Positions 27,357 to 55,645 of a stretch of 64,000 nt of DNA are shown here, in pieces. Both the position numbers and the translations under genes were made by a program. The first letter of the stretch is position 1. Every line of letters begins with the position of its first letter. This stretch comes from Streptomyces sp. 1331.2 (GTDB taxonomy: Bacteria > Actinomycetota > Actinomycetes > Streptomycetales > Streptomycetaceae): NCBI RefSeq assembly GCF_900199205.1, contig NZ_OBMJ01000001.1:4033001-4097000 (forward strand), written 5' to 3'. Below the pieces are notes generated by a model. That model saw only the letters and a list, made by a program, of their open reading frames with translations, ran no database searches and was not told where the DNA came from.

Positions 27357-28804
27357 GCGCGGTCTCCCCGCTCTCCGTGTCGGACGATCCGTGCGACGGC
27401 GTCGGCGAGCCGCTGCTGTGCTGCGGCCCACCGGCTTCTGACGGTGTGGCACCAGGCGTCGTGGTCGGTCAGGTCCCGGTACCCGGCGGCGAAGACGCCG
27501 TCGAAGTCCCCGGGGCCGCCGCCGGCCCGCTGCTCGGCGACCAGCGCCGGCAGCGAGGTCTCCGCGCCGGCCAGCTCCGCGGGCAGGTCCTCGGCGGTCA
27601 GCCGGGTCGCGCCGCGGTCGACGGCGTGCCGGACGGCTCCGCCGACCAACTGGTGCGCGGTCCGGAACGGCACGTCCTGACGGACCAGCCGGTTGGCCAG
27701 CGCGGTCGCCCCGACGAAGCCGTCCTCGGCCCGGGCGAGCATCCGCTCCGGCACCGGGCGGGCGCCGCCCGCGAGCGCACGGGCCAGCACCGTCGCGTCC
27801 AGCACCGCGTCGAGGCCGGGCCAGACCGCGGCCACCGCCTCGGAGCCGACCTCGATCGAGTTGGTGAACGGGGTGGACCGCATCATCGTCGCGGCGGTGG
27901 TCCAGGCGCCGATCGCGGTGCCGGCCTTGGCCTTGACGTGCTCCAGCAGGAACGCGTTGCGCTTCTGCGGCATCGCCGAGCTGCCGCCGACCAGCCGGTC
28001 GGGGAAGGCGACGAAGCCGAACTCGGCGCTGCTCCACAGCTGGAGGTCCGTGCCGAGCCGGCTGATGGTCAGGCCCGCTCCGGCTGCGGCGGCCAGCGCC
28101 GCCAGTGCGCCGTCCCGGCTGGCGACCGCGTCCACCGCGTGCCGGGCGGGGCCGTCGAAGCCGAGCAGGTCGGCGGTGACGGCCGGGTCGATCGGCAGGT
28201 CGGTGCCGGCGACGGCGCCCGCGCCCATCGGGCAGCGGTCCAGCGCGTCGACGGCCCGGCGCAGCGCGGCGATGTCCCGGCCCAGGGCGATGGCCACGCC
28301 GACCAGGTAGTAGCCGTAGGTGATCGGCAGCGCCGCCTGGTAGTGCGTGTGGATCGGCATCACCGCGTGCCGGTGGGCCCGGCCGCGGCTGAGCAGGACG
28401 GCCTGCAGCCGGGTCAGTTCGCAGACCAGGTCGGTCAGTCGGGTCCGCAGCCGCAGCGCGGTGGCGGTGGCCTTGAGGTCGTTGCGGGAGCGCGCGGTGT
28501 GCAGGCGTCCGCCGATCCCGGCGCCGAGGTCGGCGATCAACTGCTGCTCGTAGGCCAGGTAGAGGCCGCGGGGGGTGGGCACGTCGTGCAGCGGCCGGAA
28601 GCCGTCGGCCCGCAGCAGCTCGATCCGCCGGGCCAGCGCGGCGCCGTCGGCGGCCGTGACCAGCCCGCACTCCACCAGCATCACCAGGTGGGCGAGGTCG
28701 ATGTCGCTGGTGAGCCGGAGCTCGTCGGTGATCTCGGCCGGGCTCGGGGAGCCGTAGACGATGGACTGGATGCGGGCGCCGACGGTGGCGGTGAGGCGGC
28801 TCAT
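27353..28804 (-). CDS. Argininosuccinate lyase-like (fumarase/aspartase superfamily) lyase
   Basis: A 483-residue member of the aspartase/fumarase superfamily. It has GGRLHTARSRNDLKATA near residue 100, MPIHTHYQAALPITYGYY with the catalytic-base His region, and the signature GSSAMPQKRN near residue 272-282 carrying the catalytic Ser loop. True argininosuccinate lyase would sit with arginine genes. Here the neighbours are a cysteine-synthase-like enzyme (ATGA overlap at 28801-28804) and an ATP-grasp ligase. In 2,3-diaminobutyrate formation such a lyase is thought to release fumarate from an aspartate adduct of the carbon skeleton (compare Pac17 of pacidamycin), so aspartate would donate the second amine. 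That role is inferred from family and context. Confidence 0.88.
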   Translation of the reverse strand: MSRLTATVGARIQSIVYGSPSPAEITDELRLTSDIDLAHLVMLVECGLVTAADGAALARRIELLRADGFRPLHDVPTPRGLYLAYEQQLIADLGAGIGGRLHTARSRNDLKATATALRLRTRLTDLVCELTRLQAVLLSRGRAHRHAVMPIHTHYQAALPITYGYYLVGVAIALGRDIAALRRAVDALDRCPMGAGAVAGTDLPIDPAVTADLLGFDGPARHAVDAVASRDGALAALAAAAGAGLTISRLGTDLQLWSSAEFGFVAFPDRLVGGSSAMPQKRNAFLLEHVKAKAGTAIGAWTTAATMMRSTPFTNSIEVGSEAVAAVWPGLDAVLDATVLARALAGGARPVPERMLARAEDGFVGATALANRLVRQDVPFRTAHQLVGGAVRHAVDRGATRLTAEDLPAELAGAETSLPALVAEQRAGGGPGDFDGVFAAGYRDLTDHDAWCHTVRSRWAAAQQRLADAVARIVRHGERGDRA

Positions 28805-29847
28805 CGGACCGCCGCCAGGGTGCGGGCCCCGCCGACGACCTCGGCGAGGGAGCGGCGGTTCCAGGCGTACCGGCTCCACCGGTGGGTCGGCCGGGTCGGG
28901 TCGTCCACCTCGACCGGGGCCGACGGGGGCGGCGCGGTGTGGCCCTGCGAGGCCAGCCAGGCGTCGTCGTAGACGGTCTCCTGGTAGCGGTAGCCCTCGT
29001 CCGGCAGCATGACCACGACCTTGGCGTCCGGGTTCTGGTCCGCCCACCAGCGGGCGACCAGGTAGGCGGCGCCGCTGGTCGGGCCCTGGAACAGGGCGTG
29101 CCGGCCGTGCAGTCGACGGGTGGCGGCGAACGCCTCGCCGGCGGTGCACCAGTGCACCTCGTCGAAGTCCCGGTGGTCCAGGTTGGCCGGCATCAGGCTG
29201 TTGCCCAGCCCGCGCAGCACCCGGCTGTCGTCGGGGTGGCCGAACAGCACGCTGTTGGGGGTGTCGACGCCGATCGCGCGCACCCCGGGCCGGCCGGAGC
29301 GCAGCCCCCGGACGGTGCCGCACATCGAGCCGCCGGACCCGACCGGGCCGACCAGGCAGTCGACCTCGCCCAGCGCGCGTTCCAGGTGTTCGGCGACCAG
29401 GGCGTACGAGGCGGGGTTGTCGGGGTTGCTGTACTGCTCGGGGCAGAAGCTGTCGGGCTGCTCCGCGCGGACCTCGGCGAGCCGCCGGAGCCTGGCCTCC
29501 TGGTAGCCGCCGACCTCGGCGGGCTCGGCGCAGATCTCGATCCGGGCACCCAGATCGGTCAGCCGGCGGTGCAGGTTGGCGTCGATCGCCGGGTCGCTGA
29601 CCAGGGTGAGCTGGCGCCGCATCAGCGAGGCCTGCATCGCGAGCGCGAGGCCGAAGGTCCCGGACGTGGTCTCCACGATCGACGTCTCGGGCCCCAGCAG
29701 GCCGGACTCCTCGGCCTTGAGCAGGATGTGCCGGGCCGGCACCAGTTTCATCAGGGTGAAGGCCGCGCCGTACAGATTGCCGCCCAACCGGATGATCCGG
29801 GGCAGCAGCAGCGCCTCTGTCGTCTCGCGGTACACGTTTCCAGCCAT
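28801..29847 (-). CDS. PLP-dependent cysteine synthase-like enzyme (fold type II)
   Basis: A 348-residue protein with the cysteine synthase/SbnA fold. The PLP Lys is K34 in LMKLVPARH, the asparagine loop is ETTSGTFGLALA (TSGNTG equivalent), the phosphate-binding loop is GPVGSGGSMCG, and the C-terminal segment is FQGPTSGAAYL. Such enzymes replace a beta leaving group of Ser/Thr esters with a nucleophile. With the PduX-like kinase and the lyase in the same operon, the simplest reading is replacement of phosphate of O-phosphothreonine by the amine of aspartate. The ATG at 29847 is about 80 bases from the shared dyad at 29927-29948 and opens the five-gene minus-strand operon. Enzyme class is firm; the reaction is inferred. 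Confidence 0.88.
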   Translation of the reverse strand: MAGNVYRETTEALLLPRIIRLGGNLYGAAFTLMKLVPARHILLKAEESGLLGPETSIVETTSGTFGLALAMQASLMRRQLTLVSDPAIDANLHRRLTDLGARIEICAEPAEVGGYQEARLRRLAEVRAEQPDSFCPEQYSNPDNPASYALVAEHLERALGEVDCLVGPVGSGGSMCGTVRGLRSGRPGVRAIGVDTPNSVLFGHPDDSRVLRGLGNSLMPANLDHRDFDEVHWCTAGEAFAATRRLHGRHALFQGPTSGAAYLVARWWADQNPDAKVVVMLPDEGYRYQETVYDDAWLASQGHTAPPPSAPVEVDDPTRPTHRWSRYAWNRRSLAEVVGGARTLAAVR

Positions 29848-29979
29848 TGTGCTCCCCCGGGGAGGTCGCCATCTCGGCGACGGGTTCGCCGTGGCTGGTC
29901 CACGGTCGCCGACGGTGCCTCAGGCCGTCTGCTCAACAGTGAACAGACGCCCTCGCCTGGGCTGTTTACGTTCGCAGCC
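29848..29979. promoter_or_regulatory. Divergent promoter region between the diamino-acid operon and the PCP-halogenase-PKS operon
   Basis: This 132-base spacer divides the minus-strand operon (29847 down to 22034) from the plus-strand run starting at 29980 and continuing to the thioesterase at 57719. It contains the second 22-bp dyad. GTTTACGTT (29964-29972) lies about 16 bases beyond the dyad and is a likely -10 region. A GGGGAGG-type stretch at 29856-29864 serves the minus gene. The plus gene has no convincing ribosome-binding site and may have a very short leader. Confidence 0.65.
29927..29948. promoter_or_regulatory. 22-bp dyad operator, copy 2
   Basis: It reads GTCTGCTC-AACAGT-GAACAGAC. 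The outer arms GTCTG and CAGAC are perfect inverted repeats. It shares the left arm GTCTGCTC, the six-base spacer length and GA-CAG in the right arm with the dyad at 4300-4321, and holds the same position relative to its plus-strand promoter. Confidence 0.6.
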
Positions 29980-30234
29980 ATGGAAGCCACGCAGGAAGAG
30001 ACGGTTCTGGCGATCGTCCGCGACGTGCTCGGCCGGCCCGAGCTGAGCCCCGACGACGACCTGTTCGACCACGGCGGCACCTCGCTGTCCTTCGTCCGGG
30101 TGCTCGCCCGGATCAACCAGGACCTCGGCGTCAGGGTGTCCGCCACCGCCCTGGGCGGCGTCGCGACGCCGCGCAACCTGGCGGCGTGCGCCGCTGCCGC
30201 CGCCGTACCGGCCGTCACGGCCGCAGAGAGCTAA
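29980..30234 (+). CDS. Free-standing peptidyl carrier protein
   Basis: An 84-residue carrier protein: [18 protein letters not shown] contains the phosphopantetheine Ser in the GGTS form typical of PCPs rather than the GxDS of PKS ACPs, followed by a short Ala-rich tail. Leinamycin uses a free PCP (LnmP), and coronamic acid synthesis uses CmaD to receive an aminoacyl group before or after modification. Here it stands directly upstream of a SyrB2-type halogenase and a Cys acyltransferase, so it is likely the carrier on which, or to which, the activated amino acid is presented. The ATG at 29980 lies 31 bases past the operator. Confidence 0.88.
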   Translation: MEATQEETVLAIVRDVLGRPELSPDDDLFDHGGTSLSFVRVLARINQDLGVRVSATALGGVATPRNLAACAAAAAVPAVTAAES

Positions 30235-30244
30235 GGGAGTCCCG

Positions 30245-31201
30245 ATGACGGAGCAGCAGGCCACGGCGCGCGAGTTCGCGCTCACGCCGGAGCAGCTGGC
30301 GCAGTTCCAGCGCGACGGTTTCTTCGGCCCGTTCAAGGTCTACGAGATCGAGGAGATGCGCGAGATCTGGCGCACCCAGCGTCTCGCCCTGATGGACCGC
30401 ACCAACGCGGTCTACCAGGAGGAGGCCGCGCAGTCCGGCAACACCAACATCTCCAACTACGACCGGCACCTGGACAACGACTTCCTGGCCGACCACGTCT
30501 CCCACGCGAAGATCGTCGACAAGGTCGCCAGCGTGCTCGGCCCGGACGTGCTCTGCTGGCGCACCGAGTTCTTCCCGAAGTACCCGGGGGACGAGGGCAC
30601 CGACTGGCACCAGGCCGACACCTTCGCCAACGCCTCGGGCACCCCGCAGATCGTCTGGACCGGCGAGGAGTCGGTGCACTTCGGCGGCACGCTGACGGTC
30701 TGGACCGCCTTCACCGAGGCCAACGAGGACACCGGCTGCCTGCAGTTCATGCCGGGCACGCACGAGGCGATGATGTACGACGAGACCAAGAAGATGCACT
30801 ACGACCCCCACCGCATCAACGTGGAGGACAAGGGCGGCATCAAGCGCGGTTTCTTCGGCTACGACTACCGCGAGCTGCAGATCGACGAGGACTTCGTCCC
30901 GGACGAGTCCCGGGCCGTGCCGATGGTCATGCGCCCCGGTGAGGCGATCATGTTCTGGTCGACGCTGATGCACGCGTCGCTGCCGCACAACGGCAAGACC
31001 GACGAGATGCGCCTCGGCTTCGCCAACCGCTACGTGCCGACCTCGGTGAAGGTCTACCCGGACACCACCCACGTCATCGAGTACGGCGGCCAGGTGAGCC
31101 TGGAGCGCTTCGGCTCCGTCCTGGTCTCCGGCGAGAACGCCTACGACCACAACGTCATGGCGACCGAGACCACCACCGGTCACAAGTTCACCACCCGCTG
31201 A
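30245..31201 (+). CDS. SyrB2/CytC3-type non-heme Fe(II)/2-oxoglutarate halogenase
   Basis: A 318-residue PhyH-superfamily enzyme. The iron-binding motif is WHQADTF: His122 is present, but the position of the usual carboxylate ligand is Ala124 (HxA rather than HxD). The distal ligand is His243 and the 2-oxoglutarate Arg is Arg256. Loss of the carboxylate opens a site for chloride and is the hallmark of halogenases such as SyrB2, CytC3 and CmaB, which chlorinate unactivated methyl groups of aminoacyl groups held on a carrier protein. The segments [12 protein letters not shown] and [11 protein letters not shown] also fit that subfamily. It sits 10 bases after the free PCP gene behind an AAGGGAG site. 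In coronamic acid synthesis the chlorine is lost by cyclopropane closure, so chlorination could be retained or cryptic. Confidence 0.88.
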   Translation: MTEQQATAREFALTPEQLAQFQRDGFFGPFKVYEIEEMREIWRTQRLALMDRTNAVYQEEAAQSGNTNISNYDRHLDNDFLADHVSHAKIVDKVASVLGPDVLCWRTEFFPKYPGDEGTDWHQADTFANASGTPQIVWTGEESVHFGGTLTVWTAFTEANEDTGCLQFMPGTHEAMMYDETKKMHYDPHRINVEDKGGIKRGFFGYDYRELQIDEDFVPDESRAVPMVMRPGEAIMFWSTLMHASLPHNGKTDEMRLGFANRYVPTSVKVYPDTTHVIEYGGQVSLERFGSVLVSGENAYDHNVMATETTTGHKFTTR

Positions 31202-31274
31202 CCCGGCCCGCACCGGTGCTGCGCGCGACCTCCCCGGGTCCGCGTGGCACCGGGGCACATGAGGACTACTGACG

Positions 31275-32120
31275 ATGTTCGCAGTGATGGACGAGATCGC
31301 CGTTCCCGGGACGACGCTGCGCGGCTACGCCGCCGGGGACCCGGACCACCCCGCCGTGGTGATCGCCTCGGCGTGCGGGATGCCGGTGGGCCTGACCGAG
31401 GCCTGGATCCGCGCGCTGGCACCGGACCACCGGGTGGTCACCTGGGAGACCAGGGGCATGTTCGGCACCCCGGCCGATCAGGCCGGCTTCGACGCCCTCG
31501 GGCACGACGTCGCCGCGCAGGCCGCCGACCTGCTGGCCGTGATGGACCACTACGGGATCGAGCGGGCCCATGTGATGGGCCTGTGCGGTGGTGCCGTGGT
31601 CGCCGTCCGCGCGGCCGAGGCGCAGCCCCGGCGCTTCGACTCCCTCAGCCTCTGGCACGGCGACTTCTCCGGCACCCCGGGCCCGGTGACGGATCACCAG
31701 GAGAACCTTCGGGCGCTGCTCGGGATGGCCGCCCAGGGCCGCGAGGACGCCGCGATGATCAACGGCGCGCTGGCCGAGACCGCCCGGGCCGGTGTCCCGG
31801 CGGACGTGGCCGACCTGGTCGTGTACCCGTACTCGACCGACGAACTCTTCTACCGCTACAGCGTGCTGACCCTCCCGACGATGACCGAGGACTGCACGCC
31901 GGCGCTGGCCGGGATCCGCCCGCCGGTGCTGGTGGTCACCAGCGAGGACGACCACACCGCGCACCCGGACGGGTCGCACCGGGTGGCCGCCGGGCTGCCG
32001 GACTCCCGCCTGCACGTGGAGCCGCACGGGGACCACATCTCCGTCTTCGGCGCGGGGCCGCGCCTTCGCCGGCTTCTGACCGACTTCCTGAGTGGGACTC
32101 CCTCGACGCCTGAGGCGTGA
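31275..32120 (+). CDS. Alpha/beta-hydrolase with Cys nucleophile, probable aminoacyltransferase (CmaE/SyrC-like)
   Basis: A 281-residue alpha/beta-hydrolase. The nucleophile elbow reads MGLCGG with Cys104 where hydrolases have Ser; a late acid (TSEDDH) and the His of PHGDHISV complete the triad. CmaE and SyrC are alpha/beta-hydrolase-fold enzymes using Cys to move an aminoacyl group between carrier proteins in halogenase-dependent pathways. Here the gene directly follows PCP and halogenase, the same partnership. A role in moving the modified amino acid to the free PCP or to the N-terminal carrier of the NRPS-PKS is therefore likely. Start ATG 31275 follows GAGG; an ATG four codons later is possible. 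Plain hydrolase or proline-iminopeptidase-like activity is a less likely alternative. Confidence 0.8.
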   Translation: MFAVMDEIAVPGTTLRGYAAGDPDHPAVVIASACGMPVGLTEAWIRALAPDHRVVTWETRGMFGTPADQAGFDALGHDVAAQAADLLAVMDHYGIERAHVMGLCGGAVVAVRAAEAQPRRFDSLSLWHGDFSGTPGPVTDHQENLRALLGMAAQGREDAAMINGALAETARAGVPADVADLVVYPYSTDELFYRYSVLTLPTMTEDCTPALAGIRPPVLVVTSEDDHTAHPDGSHRVAAGLPDSRLHVEPHGDHISVFGAGPRLRRLLTDFLSGTPSTPEA

Positions 32121-32161
32121 AACCCACCCGCCCGCAGCATCCGCACGAGGGGGACTACGGC

Positions 32162-52890
<20,729 letters not shown>

Positions 52891-52894
<4 letters not shown>

Positions 52895-53795
52895 CGACGA
52901 CCGTGCGCACCGAACTCATCCGCCCCGGCATGTGCGGGCACAACTCGCTGTTCGCCGGCCAGGTCGGTGACTGGACCTGGGACGCGGTCGGGGAGGCCTG
53001 CGGCACCGACGTGCTGCGGGCCCGCTCCGCCGCGGGCACCCCGGCCTACCTGTCCTTCTACTACTACCGGGTCCGCGGCAGCCGCCGCTTCCACCTGCGC
53101 AGCCCCGCCTTCGGCGACGAACTCCACGTGGCCTCACGGGTGTTCGGCTTCGGCAGCGAGTCGGTGCTCACCCTGCACCGGATCTCCCGCTCGCCCGAGG
53201 CGGCGGCGGAGCCGATCGAGCCCGAGGGGTTCTACGCCTTCGCCGACCCGGACTCCCTCTACGTGGAGAACTTCAACCGCTGGGTCTCCCGTACGGCCGA
53301 GGGTTCCAACGAGGGCCTGGCCCGGTCGTCGCCGCCCGACTTCCGGTACCGGCACCTGCCGGTCGTGCCGGAGGAGTACTCCCCCGGCACGCCTACGTCC
53401 GGGCCCGGCAGCAGCTGACCTTCCTCGACCACCACGGGGACCGACCCGGCGCCGAGCTGACGGTCGACTACGAGGTGGACCCGTCCCGCGACCTCAACGG
53501 CGCCGGCCTGCTCTACTTCGCGTCCTACTTCTCGATCGTCGACCGGGCACTGCTGCTGGCCTGGCGCGGACTGGGCCGGGACGACCGCTCCTTCCTCGAC
53601 CGCGTGGTGGTCGACCAGCAGCTCTGCTACCTGGGCAACGCCGACGCGGGCAGCCCGCTCATCCTCACCGTGCGCCAGTGGCTGCGGGCCGGCGACGCCG
53701 GCTCCGAGGCCTTCGACGTGGTGCTGCGTGACAAGGGCACCGGCCGGCTCCTGGCCGTCTGCTCGCTCCAACTCGAAACGGGGACCTCCGAATGA
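52891..53795 (+). pseudogene. lnmK: LnmK-type bifunctional acyltransferase/decarboxylase, frameshifted
   Basis: Two reading frames together cover one LnmK-like double-hotdog protein of about 300 residues. The first, 52891-53418, contains RPGMCGHNSLFAGQVGDW, FGSESVLTLHRIS and LYVENFNRWVS. The second runs in the -1 frame from about 53388 to the TGA at 53793-53795 and contains HAYVRARQQLTFLD and DLNGAGLLYFASYFSIVD. The break is at the C run 53381-53385: one extra C would restore ...EEYSPRHAYVRAR.... LnmK loads methylmalonyl on itself and delivers propionyl to an ACP for beta-alkylation. The 5' end overlaps the PKS stop (ATGA), and the 3' end overlaps the ACP start in the same way, so the gene was an intact cistron. 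A sequencing error in the homopolymer is as likely as a real mutation. Confidence 0.85.
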
Positions 53796-54052
53796 CCACA
53801 ACGACCGACAACCGGGCTCGTACGGCCGCCCTCGTCCGCGAGGTGGTCGGCCAGATCCTTCCGGGCCTGAGCCCGGAGGAGATCACCGGTGACAAGCACC
53901 TGAAGCAGCTCGGGGCCGACTCGGTGGACCGGGTCGAGATCATCCTCGGCCTGATGGACCGACTCCGCGTGGACGAGCCGATGTCGAGCTTCAGCGACCT
54001 GCGCGACATCGACGCGCTGATCGACTTCCTCGTCCGGGCCGGGGGGCGCTGA
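53792..54052 (+). CDS. lnmL: Acyl carrier protein, beta-branching donor (LnmL-like)
   Basis: An 86-residue ACP with the phosphopantetheine site at Ser44 in LGADSVDRVEI. It lies between the LnmK-like gene (ATGA overlap at 53792-53795) and HCS, the position of LnmL, which carries the propionyl group made by LnmK for attack by the HCS LnmM on the PKS-bound beta-ketone. A second, separate donor-type ACP follows HCS, so the two ACPs may serve different donor acyl groups. Confidence 0.88.
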   Translation: MTTTTDNRARTAALVREVVGQILPGLSPEEITGDKHLKQLGADSVDRVEIILGLMDRLRVDEPMSSFSDLRDIDALIDFLVRAGGR

Positions 54053-54053
54053 C

Positions 54054-55286
54054 ATGGCCGTGGGAATCGAGGCACTCAACGTCTACACCGGTATCGCGCA
54101 GATCCCGGTGGCCACCCTGTTCGAGGGCCGCGGGCTGGACATCGAACGGCTGGACAACCTGGCCATGCACAACCGCTCGATCGGCCTGCCGTTCGAGGAT
54201 CCGGTGACCAACGCGGTCAACGCGGCCAAGCCGATCATCGACGCGCTCGACCCGGCCGACCGGGACGCGATCGAGGTGCTGATCACCTCGACCGAGTCCG
54301 GCCTGGACCTCAGCAAGTCGGTGGCCTCCTACGTCCACGAGTACCTCGGGCTGAGCCGCAACTGCCGCCTCCTGGAGGTCAAACAGGCCTGCTACGCGGC
54401 GACCGGAGCCGTCCAGCTGGCCGCCGGCTATCTGGCCTCGGCCGCTTCACCGGGCGCCAAGGCGCTGATCATCGCCACCGACGTGGCGCTGGTCGACGAG
54501 CGGGCCGGCTACGCGGAGCCGGCCACCGGCCACGGCGCGGCCGCCGTCCTCCTCGGCGACCGGCCGACCGTGCTGGAGCTGGACCTCGGCGCCTTCGGGC
54601 TCTACAGCTACGAGACGCTGGACTCCGCCCGGCCCACCCCCGAGTTCGACATCGCCGACGTCGACCGCTCGCTGTTCGCCTACCTGGACTGCCTGAGCGG
54701 GAGTTTCGCCGACTACCGCAGCCGGGTCGAGGGCGCCGACTTCCGCTCGACCTTCGACCAGCTCGCGATGCACACGCCGTTCAGCGGTCTGGTCCGCGCC
54801 GGGCACCGCAAGCTGATGCGGGAGTCGGGCGCCTCGGCCGCGGAGGCGGACGCGGACTTCGGCCGCCGGGTGCGCCCGTCCCTGACCTACCCCGCGCTGG
54901 TCGGCAACCTGTGCTCGGGCTCGGTCTACCTGGCCCTGGCGAGCCTGCTGTCCACCGCGCCGCTCACCGGCTCCGCCCGGGTCGGCCTGTACTCCTACGG
55001 CTCCGGCTGCTCGGCCGAGTTCTTCAGCGGGGTGGTCGGCGATGGCTCGGCGGCGGCCGTCCGGGCGATGGACATCGGCGGTGCGCTGGCCCGGCGGCGG
55101 GAGCTCGACTTCGACGAGTACGCCCGACTGCTGCCGGAGAACCTGCGCGCCCTCGTACCGGTCGCCGACCGGGAGATCGACCTCGACCGCTGGGCCGACT
55201 ACCTGCCGACCGATCGGCCCCTGCTGGTGCACACCCGGACCAAGGACTACCACCGCGGCTACGCGTGGCAGGGAGCGCGGCCGTGA
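54054..55286 (+). CDS. lnmM: HMG-CoA synthase-like enzyme of beta-branching (HCS, LnmM-like)
   Basis: A 410-residue thiolase-fold enzyme with the nucleophile Cys113 in EVKQACYAATGA, the active-site His region MHTPFSGLVRAGHRKL, and GLYSYGSGCSAEFFSG near the C-terminus, all standard in HMG-CoA synthases. It condenses the acetyl or propionyl group of a donor ACP with a beta-ketoacyl chain on a PKS ACP. The start is 1 base after the upstream ACP stop. Its stop overlaps an in-frame GTG (55283) that could begin the next ACP. With the HCS tail at the left window edge, this would be the second HCS of the locus. Confidence 0.92.
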   Translation: MAVGIEALNVYTGIAQIPVATLFEGRGLDIERLDNLAMHNRSIGLPFEDPVTNAVNAAKPIIDALDPADRDAIEVLITSTESGLDLSKSVASYVHEYLGLSRNCRLLEVKQACYAATGAVQLAAGYLASAASPGAKALIIATDVALVDERAGYAEPATGHGAAAVLLGDRPTVLELDLGAFGLYSYETLDSARPTPEFDIADVDRSLFAYLDCLSGSFADYRSRVEGADFRSTFDQLAMHTPFSGLVRAGHRKLMRESGASAAEADADFGRRVRPSLTYPALVGNLCSGSVYLALASLLSTAPLTGSARVGLYSYGSGCSAEFFSGVVGDGSAAAVRAMDIGGALARRRELDFDEYARLLPENLRALVPVADREIDLDRWADYLPTDRPLLVHTRTKDYHRGYAWQGARP

Positions 55287-55323
55287 GCGCCGCCGTGCAC
55301 GCGCCCGGCTACCGGGTCCGCGG

Positions 55324-55378
55324 CCACCGAGCCCCCGTCCACCGGGCCCCCGTCCACCGAATTCCCGTACACCGGGCC
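55324..55378 (+). repeat. 15-bp tandem repeat upstream of the second donor ACP
   Basis: Three full units and one partial unit of CCACCGrryyCCCGT lie in the 116-base gap after HCS. In the frame of the following ACP they would encode HRAPV-type repeats if translation began at GTG 55283. Confidence 0.75.
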
Positions 55379-55402
55379 ACCCATGACCAGAACGGAGACA
55401 CC

Positions 55403-55645
55403 ATGACCGACGACAGGGTGCTGACCGCGATCCGGCGCAGCGTCACGGAGGTGCTGCCGGAGCTCGACCCCAGGCTGGTCACCGAGGACGTCTCGCTGAC
55501 CGATCTCGGCGCCAACAGCATCGACCGGATCGACGTGGTCACGATGACCATGGACGAGCTGGGCATCAGCCTGTCCGTGATCGAGTTCCAGGACGTCCAC
55601 GACATCGGCTCGCTGGCCCGTCTGCTGCGCGAGCACGTCCGGTGA
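55403..55645 (+). CDS. Acyl carrier protein, beta-branching donor (second copy)
   Basis: An 80-residue ACP with Ser39 in LGANSIDRIDV; the GANS form and the DRI helix are typical of donor ACPs of beta-branching cassettes. The ATG at 55403 follows CGGAGA and is preferred. An in-frame GTG at 55283 overlaps the HCS stop and follows a GGGAG, so an N-terminally extended 120-residue form with HRAPV repeats is possible. The gene is overlapped by the Cys-to-Ser KS gene (GTGA at 55642-55645), so malonyl-ACP made on this carrier would be decarboxylated to acetyl-ACP. Confidence 0.85.
   Translation: MTDDRVLTAIRRSVTEVLPELDPRLVTEDVSLTDLGANSIDRIDVVTMTMDELGISLSVIEFQDVHDIGSLARLLREHVR

Noticed and set aside
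28805-29872. Upstream extension of the argininosuccinate-lyase frame through the PLP-enzyme gene
   Set aside because: The added residues are a shadow of the PLP gene in another frame. The ATG at 28804 overlaps that gene's stop and starts at the family's normal N-terminus.
30245-31201. Ordinary PhyH-type hydroxylase
   Set aside because: The metal carboxylate is replaced by Ala (WHQAD) and flanking motifs follow the SyrB2 group, so halogenase is the better call.
53388-53795. The second half of the lnmK-like region as a separate small gene
   Set aside because: It lacks a start codon with a ribosome-binding site, and its content is the C-terminal half of LnmK-like proteins in direct continuation of the first half.
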